From: Sphingopyxis macrogoltabida
Lineage (GTDB): Bacteria > Pseudomonadota > Alphaproteobacteria > Sphingomonadales > Sphingomonadaceae
Length of the DNA stretch: 64,000 nucleotides
Reading direction: 5' to 3'
Assembly: GCF_001314325.1 (NCBI RefSeq)
Contig: NZ_CP009429.1
Coordinates: 3,410,501-3,474,500, forward strand
How positions within the stretch are numbered: position 1 is the stretch's first letter; every line of letters begins with the position of its first letter. Below are positions 1-8,020 of this stretch, one piece after another. The notes under the pieces are model-generated. The model searched no databases, was not told where the DNA came from, and saw only the letters and a list, made by a program, of their open reading frames with translations. Both the position numbers and the translations under genes were made by a program.

Positions 1-623
1 TGTCGCAGATTTCGCTCGACGGCGCGGTCAAGGGTGCACCGCCGATCACCGACAAGGGCCCGGCGGGCAAGCCGGTGATCCCGACCCGCGTCGGCGGTCT
101 CGGCGAACTGCTCAACACTGCACCGCAACTGCTGCAGCGGCTGTCGACGCTGTCCGAGCGGCTCGCCGAACTTGCCGACGACCGCAATCAGGAAAGCTTT
201 GCCGCGATCCTCAAGAATGTCGAGCAGTCGACCGCGATCCTCGCGCGCAACGGCCCGGCGATCGAAAAGGCGCTCGCCGACACGCGGATCGCGATCCAGC
301 AAACCGGCAACGCCGCCGAACAGATCGGCAATCTCGCCGCCTCGGCGCAGGGCACGATCGACCGCAACGTCGACCCGGCGATGGCCAATCTGCGCGACAC
401 GCTGAAATCGGCGAGCGCGTCGATGGCGACGCTCGAAGCGGCCATCGCCGACGCCCGCCCCGGTCTCCAGACGTTCAGCGAAACCACCGTTCCCGAAGCC
501 AATGCGCTGATCCGCGACCTCCGCCGCACTTCCTCGACGCTGTCCAGCCTGACCGACAAGCTCGACCAGCAGGGCGCCGGCGCCGTGATCGGCGGCAGCA
601 AGCTGCCCGACTATAAACCATGA
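1..623 (+). CDS. MCE/MlaD family lipid-transport protein, C-terminal part (5' truncated by window)
   Basis: The reading frame is open from base 3 to the TGA at 621-623, so only the C-terminal ~206 residues are present. They consist of long amphipathic, coiled-coil-like helix (heptad-like Leu/Ala, many Gln/Asn/Ser), as follows the MCE domain in MlaD/PqiB-type substrate-binding subunits of inner-membrane ABC lipid transporters. The MCE domain itself lies outside the window. The assignment rests mainly on the next gene, a PqiC-type auxiliary lipoprotein whose ATG overlaps this stop codon (ATGA), the usual arrangement in mlaFED-like operons. An apparent GTG at 75 is internal, since the frame continues upstream. 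The protein would be anchored in the inner membrane and reach across the periplasm. Another coiled-coil periplasmic protein remains possible. Confidence 0.75.
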   Translation, partial: SQISLDGAVKGAPPITDKGPAGKPVIPTRVGGLGELLNTAPQLLQRLSTLSERLAELADDRNQESFAAILKNVEQSTAILARNGPAIEKALADTRIAIQQTGNAAEQIGNLAASAQGTIDRNVDPAMANLRDTLKSASASMATLEAAIADARPGLQTFSETTVPEANALIRDLRRTSSTLSSLTDKLDQQGAGAVIGGSKLPDYKP

Positions 624-1234
624 GGACCCTGCTTATGCTCCGCCGCCTTCGCACCCTGCCGCTGCTCGTCCTCGGCGCTGCCTCGCTCTCGGCGTGCGTC
701 AGTCTGGGCGGCAAGACGCCACCCTTCCTGCTGACCCTCGATGCTGCGGCCGCTCCCGTCGCCGGCGAAGCGCGCACGGCCAGCGAAGCCGCGACGCTGA
801 CGATCCTGATCCCGACCGCGCCGCAGAAATTGCGCACGGTGCGCATTCCGGTGCAGCAGGACAATGCCAGCATTGCCTATGTGAAGGATGCGCAATGGGT
901 CGAGGCGCCGCCGCGCCTGTTCCAGCGCCTCGTGTCCGAAACCGTCGCCGCGCGCACCTCGCGCGTCGTGCTCGACGAAGGGCAATATCTGACCGCGCCG
1001 GGCGACCAGCTCGCCGGGCAGCTCATGGAATTCGGCGTCGACGCAGCGACGAACGAGGCGGTCGTCGTCTATCAGGCGATGCTCGTCAACGCGGGCGGCA
1101 AGAGCGTTACCCAGCGCCGCTTCGAGGCGCGCGAACCGATCGGGAGCAAGGTCGAAGCGAAACCGGTCGGCGAGGCGCTCACCGCGGCGGCGAACAAGGT
1201 CGCGGTCGATATCGCGGGTTGGCTCGGCAGCTAA
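620..1234 (+). CDS. ABC-type transport auxiliary lipoprotein (PqiC/ABC_trans_aux-like)
   Basis: A 204-residue lipoprotein. The N-terminus has Arg residues, a hydrophobic stretch and the lipobox LSAC at about residues 23-26, so signal peptidase II cleavage and lipidation on that Cys are expected. The body (a line such as FLLTLDAAA near the start, then LRTVRIPV, YVKDAQWVEAPPRLFQRLVS) matches the ABC_trans_aux/PqiC family, periplasmic lipoproteins that partner MCE-type lipid transporters. The start ATG overlaps the upstream gene's stop by four bases, indicating translational coupling. It is probably the last gene of the operon, as the next gene is on the opposite strand. Confidence 0.85.
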   Translation: MRTLLMLRRLRTLPLLVLGAASLSACVSLGGKTPPFLLTLDAAAAPVAGEARTASEAATLTILIPTAPQKLRTVRIPVQQDNASIAYVKDAQWVEAPPRLFQRLVSETVAARTSRVVLDEGQYLTAPGDQLAGQLMEFGVDAATNEAVVVYQAMLVNAGGKSVTQRRFEAREPIGSKVEAKPVGEALTAAANKVAVDIAGWLGS

Positions 1235-1243
1235 GGCCGGCGC

Positions 1244-1717
1244 TCAGGCGCCGGCATGGCCGAGCGGCAGGCTCGACGTGCGCTTGACCTCGCTCATCAC
1301 GACGCTCGACGTCACCTCCCCCACCGCGGGAAGCTGCGAGAGCGTTTCGTAGAAGAATTTCTCGTAATAGCCGATGTCGGGGACGATGACCTTGAGCAGC
1401 ACGTCGATCCCGCCAAGCAGGATATAGCATTCGAGGATTTCGGGAATTTCCTGCACCTGCTGCCGGAACGCCGAGGTCGCCTGCGGGTCGTGGGCAACGA
1501 GCTTGACCGTCGCGAATATCTCGATGGTCAGGCCCAGCGCGGCAGGATCGACCAGCCATGTCTGGCGCCGGAGCACGCCCCTTTCCTTGAGCGCCCGGAC
1601 ACGCCTCCAGCAGGGCGGCGGGGTCATTCCGAGCTTGTCGGCAAGCTCGGCGATCGAAAGGCCGCCATCCTCCTGCAACAGTGAAATGATTCGGCGATCA
1701 ATCGAATCCAAGGTCAT
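1244..1717 (-). CDS. Lrp/AsnC family transcriptional regulator
   Basis: 157 residues from the ATG at 1717 (MTLDSIDRRI...); a GTG twelve bases upstream is an alternative. The N-terminal winged HTH is typical of AsnC proteins (LDSIDRRIISLLQEDGG, then IAELADKLGMTPPPCWRRV), followed by the ligand-binding RAM domain (ILECYILLGGIDVLLKVIVPD). Such regulators sense amino acids and often control adjacent catabolic genes. This one is divergent from an amino acid dehydrogenase, with about 118 bp between them containing an inverted repeat, so it is a good candidate regulator of that gene and of itself. Confidence 0.92.
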   Translation of the reverse strand: MTLDSIDRRIISLLQEDGGLSIAELADKLGMTPPPCWRRVRALKERGVLRRQTWLVDPAALGLTIEIFATVKLVAHDPQATSAFRQQVQEIPEILECYILLGGIDVLLKVIVPDIGYYEKFFYETLSQLPAVGEVTSSVVMSEVKRTSSLPLGHAGA

Positions 1718-1741
1718 ATATTTTATCACAATTGCCAGTAT

Positions 1742-1760
1742 GAGGTATTATAATTACCTC
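1742..1760. promoter_or_regulatory. Inverted repeat, candidate AsnC/Lrp-type operator
   Basis: GAGGTA and TACCTC arms separated by seven A/T bases form a 19-bp dyad in the AT-rich gap between the divergent regulator and dehydrogenase genes. AsnC/Lrp proteins bind imperfect AT-centred dyads of similar size. The role is inferred from position only. Confidence 0.4.
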
Positions 1761-1835
1761 GATTGACGATTTATCGCAATCATCCTGAATGAAATTACCC
1801 GCCTCTCCTGCGACATTCGTTGGCAGGAGGAAGCG

Positions 1836-2877
1836 ATGTTTCACCACCATCCGTCATTCGACCGGCACAAGCTGGTCACCGCGCGCCACGACGATGCGTC
1901 GGGCCTGTCGGCAATCATCGCCGTCCACGACGACAGCCGCGGCCCGGCGATCGGCGGGTGCCGGATCAGTCCCTATGCGACGCCCGATGCCGCGCTCAAC
2001 GACGTCCTCCGCCTGTCGCGAGGCATGACTTACAAGACCGCGATCGCCGACATCCCATACGGCGGGGGTAAGGCGGTGATCATCGCCGATCCGCGCACCG
2101 ACAAGACCCGCGCCCTGCTCGAAGCAATGGGCGATTTCGTCGAGAGCCTTGATGGCACCTATATCACCTCGTTCGATTCGGGTTCGACGCTCGACGATGT
2201 CAGGACCATCGGCACGCGGACGCGCTTTTCCGCGGGCACCCTGCCCGAAGCTGGTGACGCGTCGCAGTCAACCGCCGAGGGGGTTTTTGTCTGCATGCGC
2301 GCCGCGGCGGAACTGGCCCTCGGCCGCCCGACGCTGGGGGGGGTGCCGTGTCGCGGTGCAGGGGGTCGGCAATGTCGGCGGACGGCTTGTCCGGCTGCTC
2401 GCCGATGCCGGGGCGCAAATCTGGGTCGCCGATGCGAACGAGAATCTGGCGCGCGAGGTGGCGGAGGAGACCGGCGCGTCGCTTTGCGGCATCGACGACG
2501 TGCACCGGATCGACGCCGATATCTTCTCCCCCAACGCGCTTGGTGCGATCCTCAACGAAAGCAGCATCACCGAACTCAAGGCGAAGGTCGTAGTCGGCGG
2601 CGCCAACAACCAGCTCGCGACACCCGACGACGACCTCCGGCTGCGCGCAGCGGGGATCGCCTATTGCCCCGACTTCCTCGCCAACGCAGGCGGGATCGTC
2701 AATCTCCACTACCAGCGCTCGACATGGTCGCCCGCCCGGCTCGCCGAACATATCGAAGGGCTGGCCGCGACGTTTCGCGAAATTTTCGAAACCGCTGCCA
2801 AATCCGGTGCGGGCACGGGTGCGGTCGCCAATGCCATTGCCGAGGATCGCATTCGCGCCGCCGGGGGCCGGCGGTGA
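1836..2877 (+). pseudogene. Glu/Leu/Phe/Val dehydrogenase with a +1 frameshift in a G8 run (2336-2343)
   Basis: The start ATG at 1836 follows a strong AGGAGG site. Residues 1-167 show the substrate-binding domain with the catalytic-lysine segment GMTYKTAIADIPYGGGKAV. At the eight-G run 2336-2343 the frame is lost. The correct continuation, with the NAD-binding motif VQGVGNVGG and then NLHYQRSTWSP, lies in the neighbouring frame and ends with TGA at 2875-2877. Removing one G restores a continuous protein of about 346 residues, a normal length for leucine/valine/phenylalanine dehydrogenases, which oxidatively deaminate amino acids with NAD. The coding is otherwise intact, so this may be a sequencing error, a recent mutation or phase-variable slippage. 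The divergent AsnC-type regulator supports a role in amino acid catabolism. Confidence 0.85.
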
Positions 2878-3236
2878 CGGCGCACATCATCCGCGAATAT
2901 TATGCGCGCATCGACCGCTGCGACACCGACTGGGTCGTCGACCTGTTCGATGACGACGCGGTCTATGAACGCGCCGAGACCGTCTATACGGGGCGTCCGG
3001 CAATCGCCCGTTTCTTTCGCGAGGAGCGCCAGATCCGCGGCGTCCATCATATCGAAGCGCTGGTCGCCAACGATGACGGTGATCTGGTCGTCGCCATCGG
3101 CCGTTTCGACGGCGCCGGCGCCGCGGGGGACGTGCGCAACATAGGCTTCGCCGATATGTGGCAATTCGGCGATGGCGGACGCATCCATCTCCGCCGCACC
3201 TTCCTTGCTCGCGGCAGCGACTACGTCCGCCAGTAA
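2874..3236 (+). CDS. NTF2-like / SnoaL-like domain protein
   Basis: 120 residues from a GTG overlapping the dehydrogenase stop (GTGA at 2874-2877), which implies translational coupling. The small alpha+beta cone-fold pattern is clear: an N-terminal helix IIREYYARIDRCDTDWVVDLF, then DDAVYERAETVYTGRPAIARFF, a sheet region and a final ADMWQF...IHLRRTFL. NTF2-like proteins are small enzymes or binding proteins with a deep pocket; the substrate cannot be predicted. Because of the upstream frameshift this gene is in the same frame as the dehydrogenase N-terminus, so a fused read-through product of 466 residues is formally open; I treat that as an artefact. Confidence 0.7.
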   Translation: MTAHIIREYYARIDRCDTDWVVDLFDDDAVYERAETVYTGRPAIARFFREERQIRGVHHIEALVANDDGDLVVAIGRFDGAGAAGDVRNIGFADMWQFGDGGRIHLRRTFLARGSDYVRQ

Positions 3237-3240
3237 AGCC

Positions 3241-5832
3241 CTATCCCGCCAGGCTCTTGCTCGCCTGTTCAGTCACGTCGCGTGATAGCCCCGGCTGGGC
3301 AAGAATGCGTTCGAGTTCCGCACGCATCATCGCCCCCCGCGCTTCGTCGAAGCGCTTCCAGCGGCCGAGCGGCGGGATCATCTTCGCCGCGGTCTGCGGA
3401 TTCTTGGGATCCAGCGCGATGACGAGGTCGGCGATCAGCCGGTAGCCCGCGCCGTCGGCCTGATGGAACGCCGCCTGATTGCCGCTGAACGCGCCATAGA
3501 GCGAGCGCACGCGATTGGGGTTCGCCAGCGTGAAGTCAGGATGCTGCGCGAGGGCTTTCACCGCATCGACGGTGTCGGGGCGTAGCGACCAGGCCTGCAC
3601 CTGGAACCATTTGTCGAGCACGAGCGGATTGTCGCGATAGCGCTGGTAGAAGATGTCGAGCGCATGGGCGCGCTCGTCGCTGTCGCCATGCGCCAGCGTC
3701 GCGAGCGCGGCCTGCCGCTCGGTCATCCCGTCGGCGCCGGAGAAAATCCCGAACGCCAGTGCCGGGACGTCGTCCTGCCCCGTTGCCGCGAGATAGGCGA
3801 GCGCGACGCCGCGGAGGCGCCGGCCGCCCTTGGCCTTGCTCGACAGGTCGGTCGCGGGCGGTGCGGCGCCCGCGAGAACGGCGCGCCATTCGCTCTCAAG
3901 CGCGACGCCGATCGCCGCCTGCAGCGCCAGCCGCTCGCGCCGGATCGCGTCGGGATCGACCGTCACCATCTGATCGCCGATGAACGCCTCGCTGGGCAGC
4001 AGCACCGCTTCGGCGACGAAGGCCGGATCGGCTGCCGCGCCCGCGAGCGTCTGCGCGACGGCATCGATGACCGCCTGCGTATCGCCCGTATCGCCCGAGG
4101 CCGCAGCGACGAGCGTATCGAGCATCAGTTGCTGGAGCGCCTCGTACCGCGCGAACGGGTCATCGTCGTGCGCGGCAAGCCAGGCAAGTTCGCCCGGCGC
4201 GCGCTCGAAATCAACGATCACGGGAGCGGAGAAGCCGCGGTTGACCGACAGCGCCGGCCGCGATGCGAAGCGGCCGAGCGGCACCCGCTGCGCCGCGCCA
4301 CTCAGCGTCACCAGCGTGTCGGGCAGCGTAGCGCCGCTGCCGTCCATCGCAAAGGCGGCAAGCCGCAGCGGCATCATCATCGGCGCCTTGTCGGGCTGCC
4401 CCGGGGTCGGGGGCACGGCCTGCCTGATGTCGAGCGACCAGTCGTCGCCGTCCTGCGCCAGCGTCAGCGACAGCCGCGGCGTGCCCGCCTGCTCGTACCA
4501 GCGGCGGAACTGCTTAAGGTCGATATCGCCGCCCTCCTCCATCGCGCGGACGAAATCCTCGCAGGTCGCCGCTTCGCCGTCGTGACGATCGAAATAGAGG
4601 TCAGTGCCCTTGCGAAAGCGCTCGGGCCCGAGCAGCGTCGCCATCATGCGAATGATCTCGGCGCCCTTGTTGTAGATGGTCGCAGTGTAGAAGTTCGAGA
4701 TTTCCTGATAGCTGTCGGGACGGATGGGGTGCGCGAGCGGCCCCGCGTCCTCGGGAAATTGCGCGGCGCGGAGCAGGCGGACGTCCTCGATCCGCTTCAC
4801 CGGCGGCGACCCCATGTCGGCCGAGAAATTCTGGTCGCGAAAGACGGTGAAGCCTTCCTTCAGGCTGAGCTGGAACCAGTCGCGGCAGGTGACGCGATTG
4901 CCCGACCAGTTGTGGAAATATTCGTGCGCGACGACGCCCTCAACCCCGTCGAAATCAACATCGGTCGCGGTGTCGGGATCGGCGAGGATATAGCGGGTGT
5001 TGAAGATGTTGAGCCCTTTGTTCTCCATCGCCCCCATGTTGAAATCGCTGACCGCGACGATGTTGAACAGGTCGAGGTCATATTCGCGGCCATAGACGCG
5101 CTCGTCCCACGCCATGCTGTCCTGCAGCGCCTTCATCGCATGCCCGGTGCGCGCTTCATCGCCCTTGCGGACCCAGATGCCGAGTTCGACCTCGCGCCCC
5201 GACATCGTCGTGAAGCTGTCGCGGTTGACGACCAGGTCGCCCGCGACGAGTGCGAAGAGATAGGAGGGTTTCGGCCACGGATCTTCCCAGAGCGCCCAGT
5301 GGTCGTTCCCCGCTTCGCCCTGCTCGACGCAATTGCCGTTCGACAGCAGGATCGGGAAAGTCGCCTTGTCGCCCGTCATCCGCACCTTGTAGCGGCTCAG
5401 CACATCGGGCCGGTCGGGGTGGAAGGTGATGCGGCGAAATCCCTCTGCCTCGCACTGGGTACAAAGCATGTTGTTCGAAGCATAGAGGCCCATGAGCTGG
5501 GTGTTCGACGCGGGTGCGATCACCGTATCGACCTCGACCACCGCCGCCGTGCGGTCGCCAAGGTCGACGATCAGGTCGCTGCCGTCCATCCGCCAGTCGT
5601 TCCACACCGCACCGTCGACGCGCACCTCGGCTGCGGTCAAGCCGTCGCCGCGCAGGAGCAGGGGCGCGGGGGCAGCCGCATGGCGGACGACCGAAAGCGC
5701 GGCGCTGACCTTCGTCTGTTCGACGCCCAGCGCGAAATCGAGCGCGATGTCGGGAATTTGCCATTCGAGCGGGGCGTAATCGCCGCGATGAATGGTGACG
5801 GGGATGGCGGGCGTGGAAGAGAGGTCGGTCAT
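3241..5832 (-). CDS. pepN: Aminopeptidase N (M1 family)
   Basis: 863 residues, full length for gammaproteobacterial-type PepN. The substrate-anchoring GAMEN motif is at about residues 267-271, the zinc-binding HEYFH at 303-307, and the third zinc ligand Glu at about 326 (SLKEGFT). A C-terminal helical domain with the Ala-rich repeats of PepN follows. It is a cytosolic zinc metallopeptidase that releases N-terminal residues in the last steps of protein turnover. The gene converges on the NTF2-like gene with only four bases between stops, and is divergent from the SDR gene with 46 bp between starts. Confidence 0.96.
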   Translation of the reverse strand: MTDLSSTPAIPVTIHRGDYAPLEWQIPDIALDFALGVEQTKVSAALSVVRHAAAPAPLLLRGDGLTAAEVRVDGAVWNDWRMDGSDLIVDLGDRTAAVVEVDTVIAPASNTQLMGLYASNNMLCTQCEAEGFRRITFHPDRPDVLSRYKVRMTGDKATFPILLSNGNCVEQGEAGNDHWALWEDPWPKPSYLFALVAGDLVVNRDSFTTMSGREVELGIWVRKGDEARTGHAMKALQDSMAWDERVYGREYDLDLFNIVAVSDFNMGAMENKGLNIFNTRYILADPDTATDVDFDGVEGVVAHEYFHNWSGNRVTCRDWFQLSLKEGFTVFRDQNFSADMGSPPVKRIEDVRLLRAAQFPEDAGPLAHPIRPDSYQEISNFYTATIYNKGAEIIRMMATLLGPERFRKGTDLYFDRHDGEAATCEDFVRAMEEGGDIDLKQFRRWYEQAGTPRLSLTLAQDGDDWSLDIRQAVPPTPGQPDKAPMMMPLRLAAFAMDGSGATLPDTLVTLSGAAQRVPLGRFASRPALSVNRGFSAPVIVDFERAPGELAWLAAHDDDPFARYEALQQLMLDTLVAAASGDTGDTQAVIDAVAQTLAGAAADPAFVAEAVLLPSEAFIGDQMVTVDPDAIRRERLALQAAIGVALESEWRAVLAGAAPPATDLSSKAKGGRRLRGVALAYLAATGQDDVPALAFGIFSGADGMTERQAALATLAHGDSDERAHALDIFYQRYRDNPLVLDKWFQVQAWSLRPDTVDAVKALAQHPDFTLANPNRVRSLYGAFSGNQAAFHQADGAGYRLIADLVIALDPKNPQTAAKMIPPLGRWKRFDEARGAMMRAELERILAQPGLSRDVTEQASKSLAG

Positions 5833-5878
5833 GCGAACGATCTAGGCATGGCGCCGCCGACGCGCAATAAGGCGCGCG

Positions 5879-6670
5879 ATGGCACATATGCTGATTTTCG
5901 GAATGGGTTACGCGGCGAGCCACCTTGCGGGGCGGTTGCAGGCGCGCGGCTGGGAAGTGCTCGGCACGACGCGCGACGGACGCGGCGACACGATCGCTTT
6001 CGCGGACGAGACGGCGGTCCTGATCGCGCTGCGCGACGCGACGCACATCTTGTCGTCGGTCCCGCCGGTCGACGGTATCGATCCGGTCCTCGCACGCTAT
6101 GGCGAAGCGATCGCCCTCTCTCCCGCCGGCTGGACCGGTTATCTGTCTTCAACGGGCGTCTATGGCGATGCGGGCGGTGCCTGGGTCGACGAAAGCGCGC
6201 CGGTCAAGGGCCGCCGCCCCGATCGCAACGCCGCCGACGCTGCATGGGGAGGGCTGCGCAGCGATGTCCGCGTCTTCCGCCTGCCCGGCATCTACGGCCC
6301 CGGCCGTTCGATCCTCGACCGGATCGGCGAGGGCCGCGCGCACCGCATCGCCCTGCCCGGCCAGGTCTTTAGCCGCGTCCATGTCGACGATATCGCGGGC
6401 GGCGTCATGGCGTCGTTCCGAGGGCCGGCAGGCGTGTATAATCTCGCCGACGACGAACCATGCCATCAGAACCGGCTCGTCGAATGGGGTTGCGCGATGC
6501 TCGGCGTGCCGGTGCCGCCGCTCCAGACTTTGGACGAAGCCGGCCTGTCGCCCGCCGCCCGCGCCTTCTATGCCGAAAACCGCCGCGTCGCCAACGGCAA
6601 GGCGAAGCGGCTGCTGGGGTGGGCGCCGAAGTATCCGACGTTTCGCGAAGGGCTGGCAGCCTGCCGCTAG
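5879..6670 (+). CDS. NAD(P)-dependent sugar-epimerase-like SDR protein (YeeZ-type)
   Basis: 263 residues with an N-terminal Rossmann fold: LIFGMGYAASHLAG is the glycine-rich dinucleotide loop. Then come TGYLSSTGVYGDAGG, carrying the Ser and the Tyr of the extended-SDR active site (no clear YxxxK), and LPGIYGPGRS as in epimerase-like proteins such as E. coli YeeZ. The substrate is unknown. ATG codons at 5879 and 5888 are both plausible starts. The stop overlaps the convergent DUF445 gene by four bases. Confidence 0.82.
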   Translation: MAHMLIFGMGYAASHLAGRLQARGWEVLGTTRDGRGDTIAFADETAVLIALRDATHILSSVPPVDGIDPVLARYGEAIALSPAGWTGYLSSTGVYGDAGGAWVDESAPVKGRRPDRNAADAAWGGLRSDVRVFRLPGIYGPGRSILDRIGEGRAHRIALPGQVFSRVHVDDIAGGVMASFRGPAGVYNLADDEPCHQNRLVEWGCAMLGVPVPPLQTLDEAGLSPAARAFYAENRRVANGKAKRLLGWAPKYPTFREGLAACR

Positions 6671-7956
6671 AGCAGCACGTCGACCGTATGGATCAGCACG
6701 CCAACGAGGCCGCCGACGAGCGTGCCGTTGATGCGGATATATTGGAGGTCGTCGCCGACGGCATTTTCGAGCCGGTCGGTGATCGTCTTGGCATCCCAGC
6801 CGCGGATCGTGTCCGACACCAGTTTGAGCGCGGTTTCGCCATAGCTGTCGACCATGCCGACCACGGCGCGGCGCGCATAGCGGTTGAGCGTGCGCTTGAT
6901 CGCGGCATCCTCGCCCAGCATGCTACCGAACTGGGTGACAAGTTCGCCGATGCGGCCCGCGAGCATCGTATCGGGGTTGCGCGCCGCCTTGAGCAGCGCG
7001 GTACGGCCCTGCTCCCAAAGCCCATCGAGCCAGCGCTTCACCGCCTTGTTCTCGAGCAACTCGTCGCGCACCTTGGCGACCTTGGCCTGCACCTCGGGAT
7101 CGTGCTGGAGGTCGAGCGCCATCTTCGCGAGCCCTTCCTCGACGCGGATACGCAGCGGGTGCGTTTCGTCGACCGCCATTTCGCTGAGCAGCTTCGACAA
7201 CCCTGCGACGATGCGGTTCGAAATGCTCTCGTCGAGCCCGGTGAAGCGAACGATCGCATTGCTGTTGTCGTGGACCATCTGGTGAATCAGATGTTCGTTG
7301 AGTTCGAGCGTCTTGGACCCCCATTTGACCATCGCGTCGAGCAGCGGCTGATGCCGCCCCTCGGCAAGCGCAGCCTGCAGGGCCTGCCCCAGCAAGGGTG
7401 CGACGTCGAGTTCGCGAAGGCGGTCGGCGATCGCCGATTTCACCATCCCGCCAAGCCGCTGCTGGTCGAGCGCGCCGAGCCCGTCGGCGATGATCCGCGA
7501 CGCGCCAAGCCGCAACCGCCCGCCGCCCTCACCCGGTTCGGAGAGGAATTTGCCGACCGCGCCCGCGACGTCGACCGTCTGCATCTTGCGTGCGATCAGC
7601 CGCGGCAGCAGGAAATTGGTAAGCAGGAAGCGTGCGAGCGTGTCGCCGATGCGGTTCTTGTTGCGCGGCACGATGGCGGTGTGCGGGATCGGCAGCCCCA
7701 TCGGATGCCGGAACAGCGCCGTCACCGCAAACCAGTCGGCGAGCCCGCCGACCATCGCCGCCTCGGCAAAGGCGCGGACGAAGCCGATCGCCGGGTGGAC
7801 GTCCTGATAATATTTCGCGCCGACGAAGACGAACGCCATGACGACCAGCATGCCCGTCGCAACGACGCGGATGTTGAACCCGCCGGTCGGCACGGCAACG
7901 CCCATGCCGAGGGGGCGTGCGCCAAGGTCTTCCGAAGAATTGCTTTCCGTCATCAC
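6667..7956 (-). CDS. DUF445 family membrane protein
   Basis: 429 residues. Membrane segments occur near the N-terminus (IRVVATGMLVVMAFVFVGAKYY, residues ~28-50) with the family's conserved block VGGLADWFAVTALFRHP shortly after, and a second at the extreme C-terminus (INGTLVGGLVGVLIHTVDVLL). The long middle is helical and charged. DUF445 (YjiN-like) proteins are widespread inner-membrane proteins of unknown function. The gene lies downstream of the RND pump on the same strand with a 64-bp gap, so it could be co-transcribed with it, though nothing ties the functions together. Confidence 0.9.
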   Translation of the reverse strand: MMTESNSSEDLGARPLGMGVAVPTGGFNIRVVATGMLVVMAFVFVGAKYYQDVHPAIGFVRAFAEAAMVGGLADWFAVTALFRHPMGLPIPHTAIVPRNKNRIGDTLARFLLTNFLLPRLIARKMQTVDVAGAVGKFLSEPGEGGGRLRLGASRIIADGLGALDQQRLGGMVKSAIADRLRELDVAPLLGQALQAALAEGRHQPLLDAMVKWGSKTLELNEHLIHQMVHDNSNAIVRFTGLDESISNRIVAGLSKLLSEMAVDETHPLRIRVEEGLAKMALDLQHDPEVQAKVAKVRDELLENKAVKRWLDGLWEQGRTALLKAARNPDTMLAGRIGELVTQFGSMLGEDAAIKRTLNRYARRAVVGMVDSYGETALKLVSDTIRGWDAKTITDRLENAVGDDLQYIRINGTLVGGLVGVLIHTVDVLL

Positions 7957-8020
7957 CGTTCAAATGGCGGCTTGGCGCAAAGGTTGCAACCGGCGCGGCC
8001 TCCATCCGGGCCGCGCCGCG

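Noticed and set aside
1836..3236. A natural fusion of the dehydrogenase N-terminus and the NTF2-like protein
   Set aside because: The stretch after the G8 run up to 2873 is Arg-rich nonsense in that frame, while the neighbouring frame continues the dehydrogenase perfectly.
3664..6372. Long + strand open frame opposite pepN running into the SDR gene
   Set aside because: Shadow of pepN; no motif and wrong composition.
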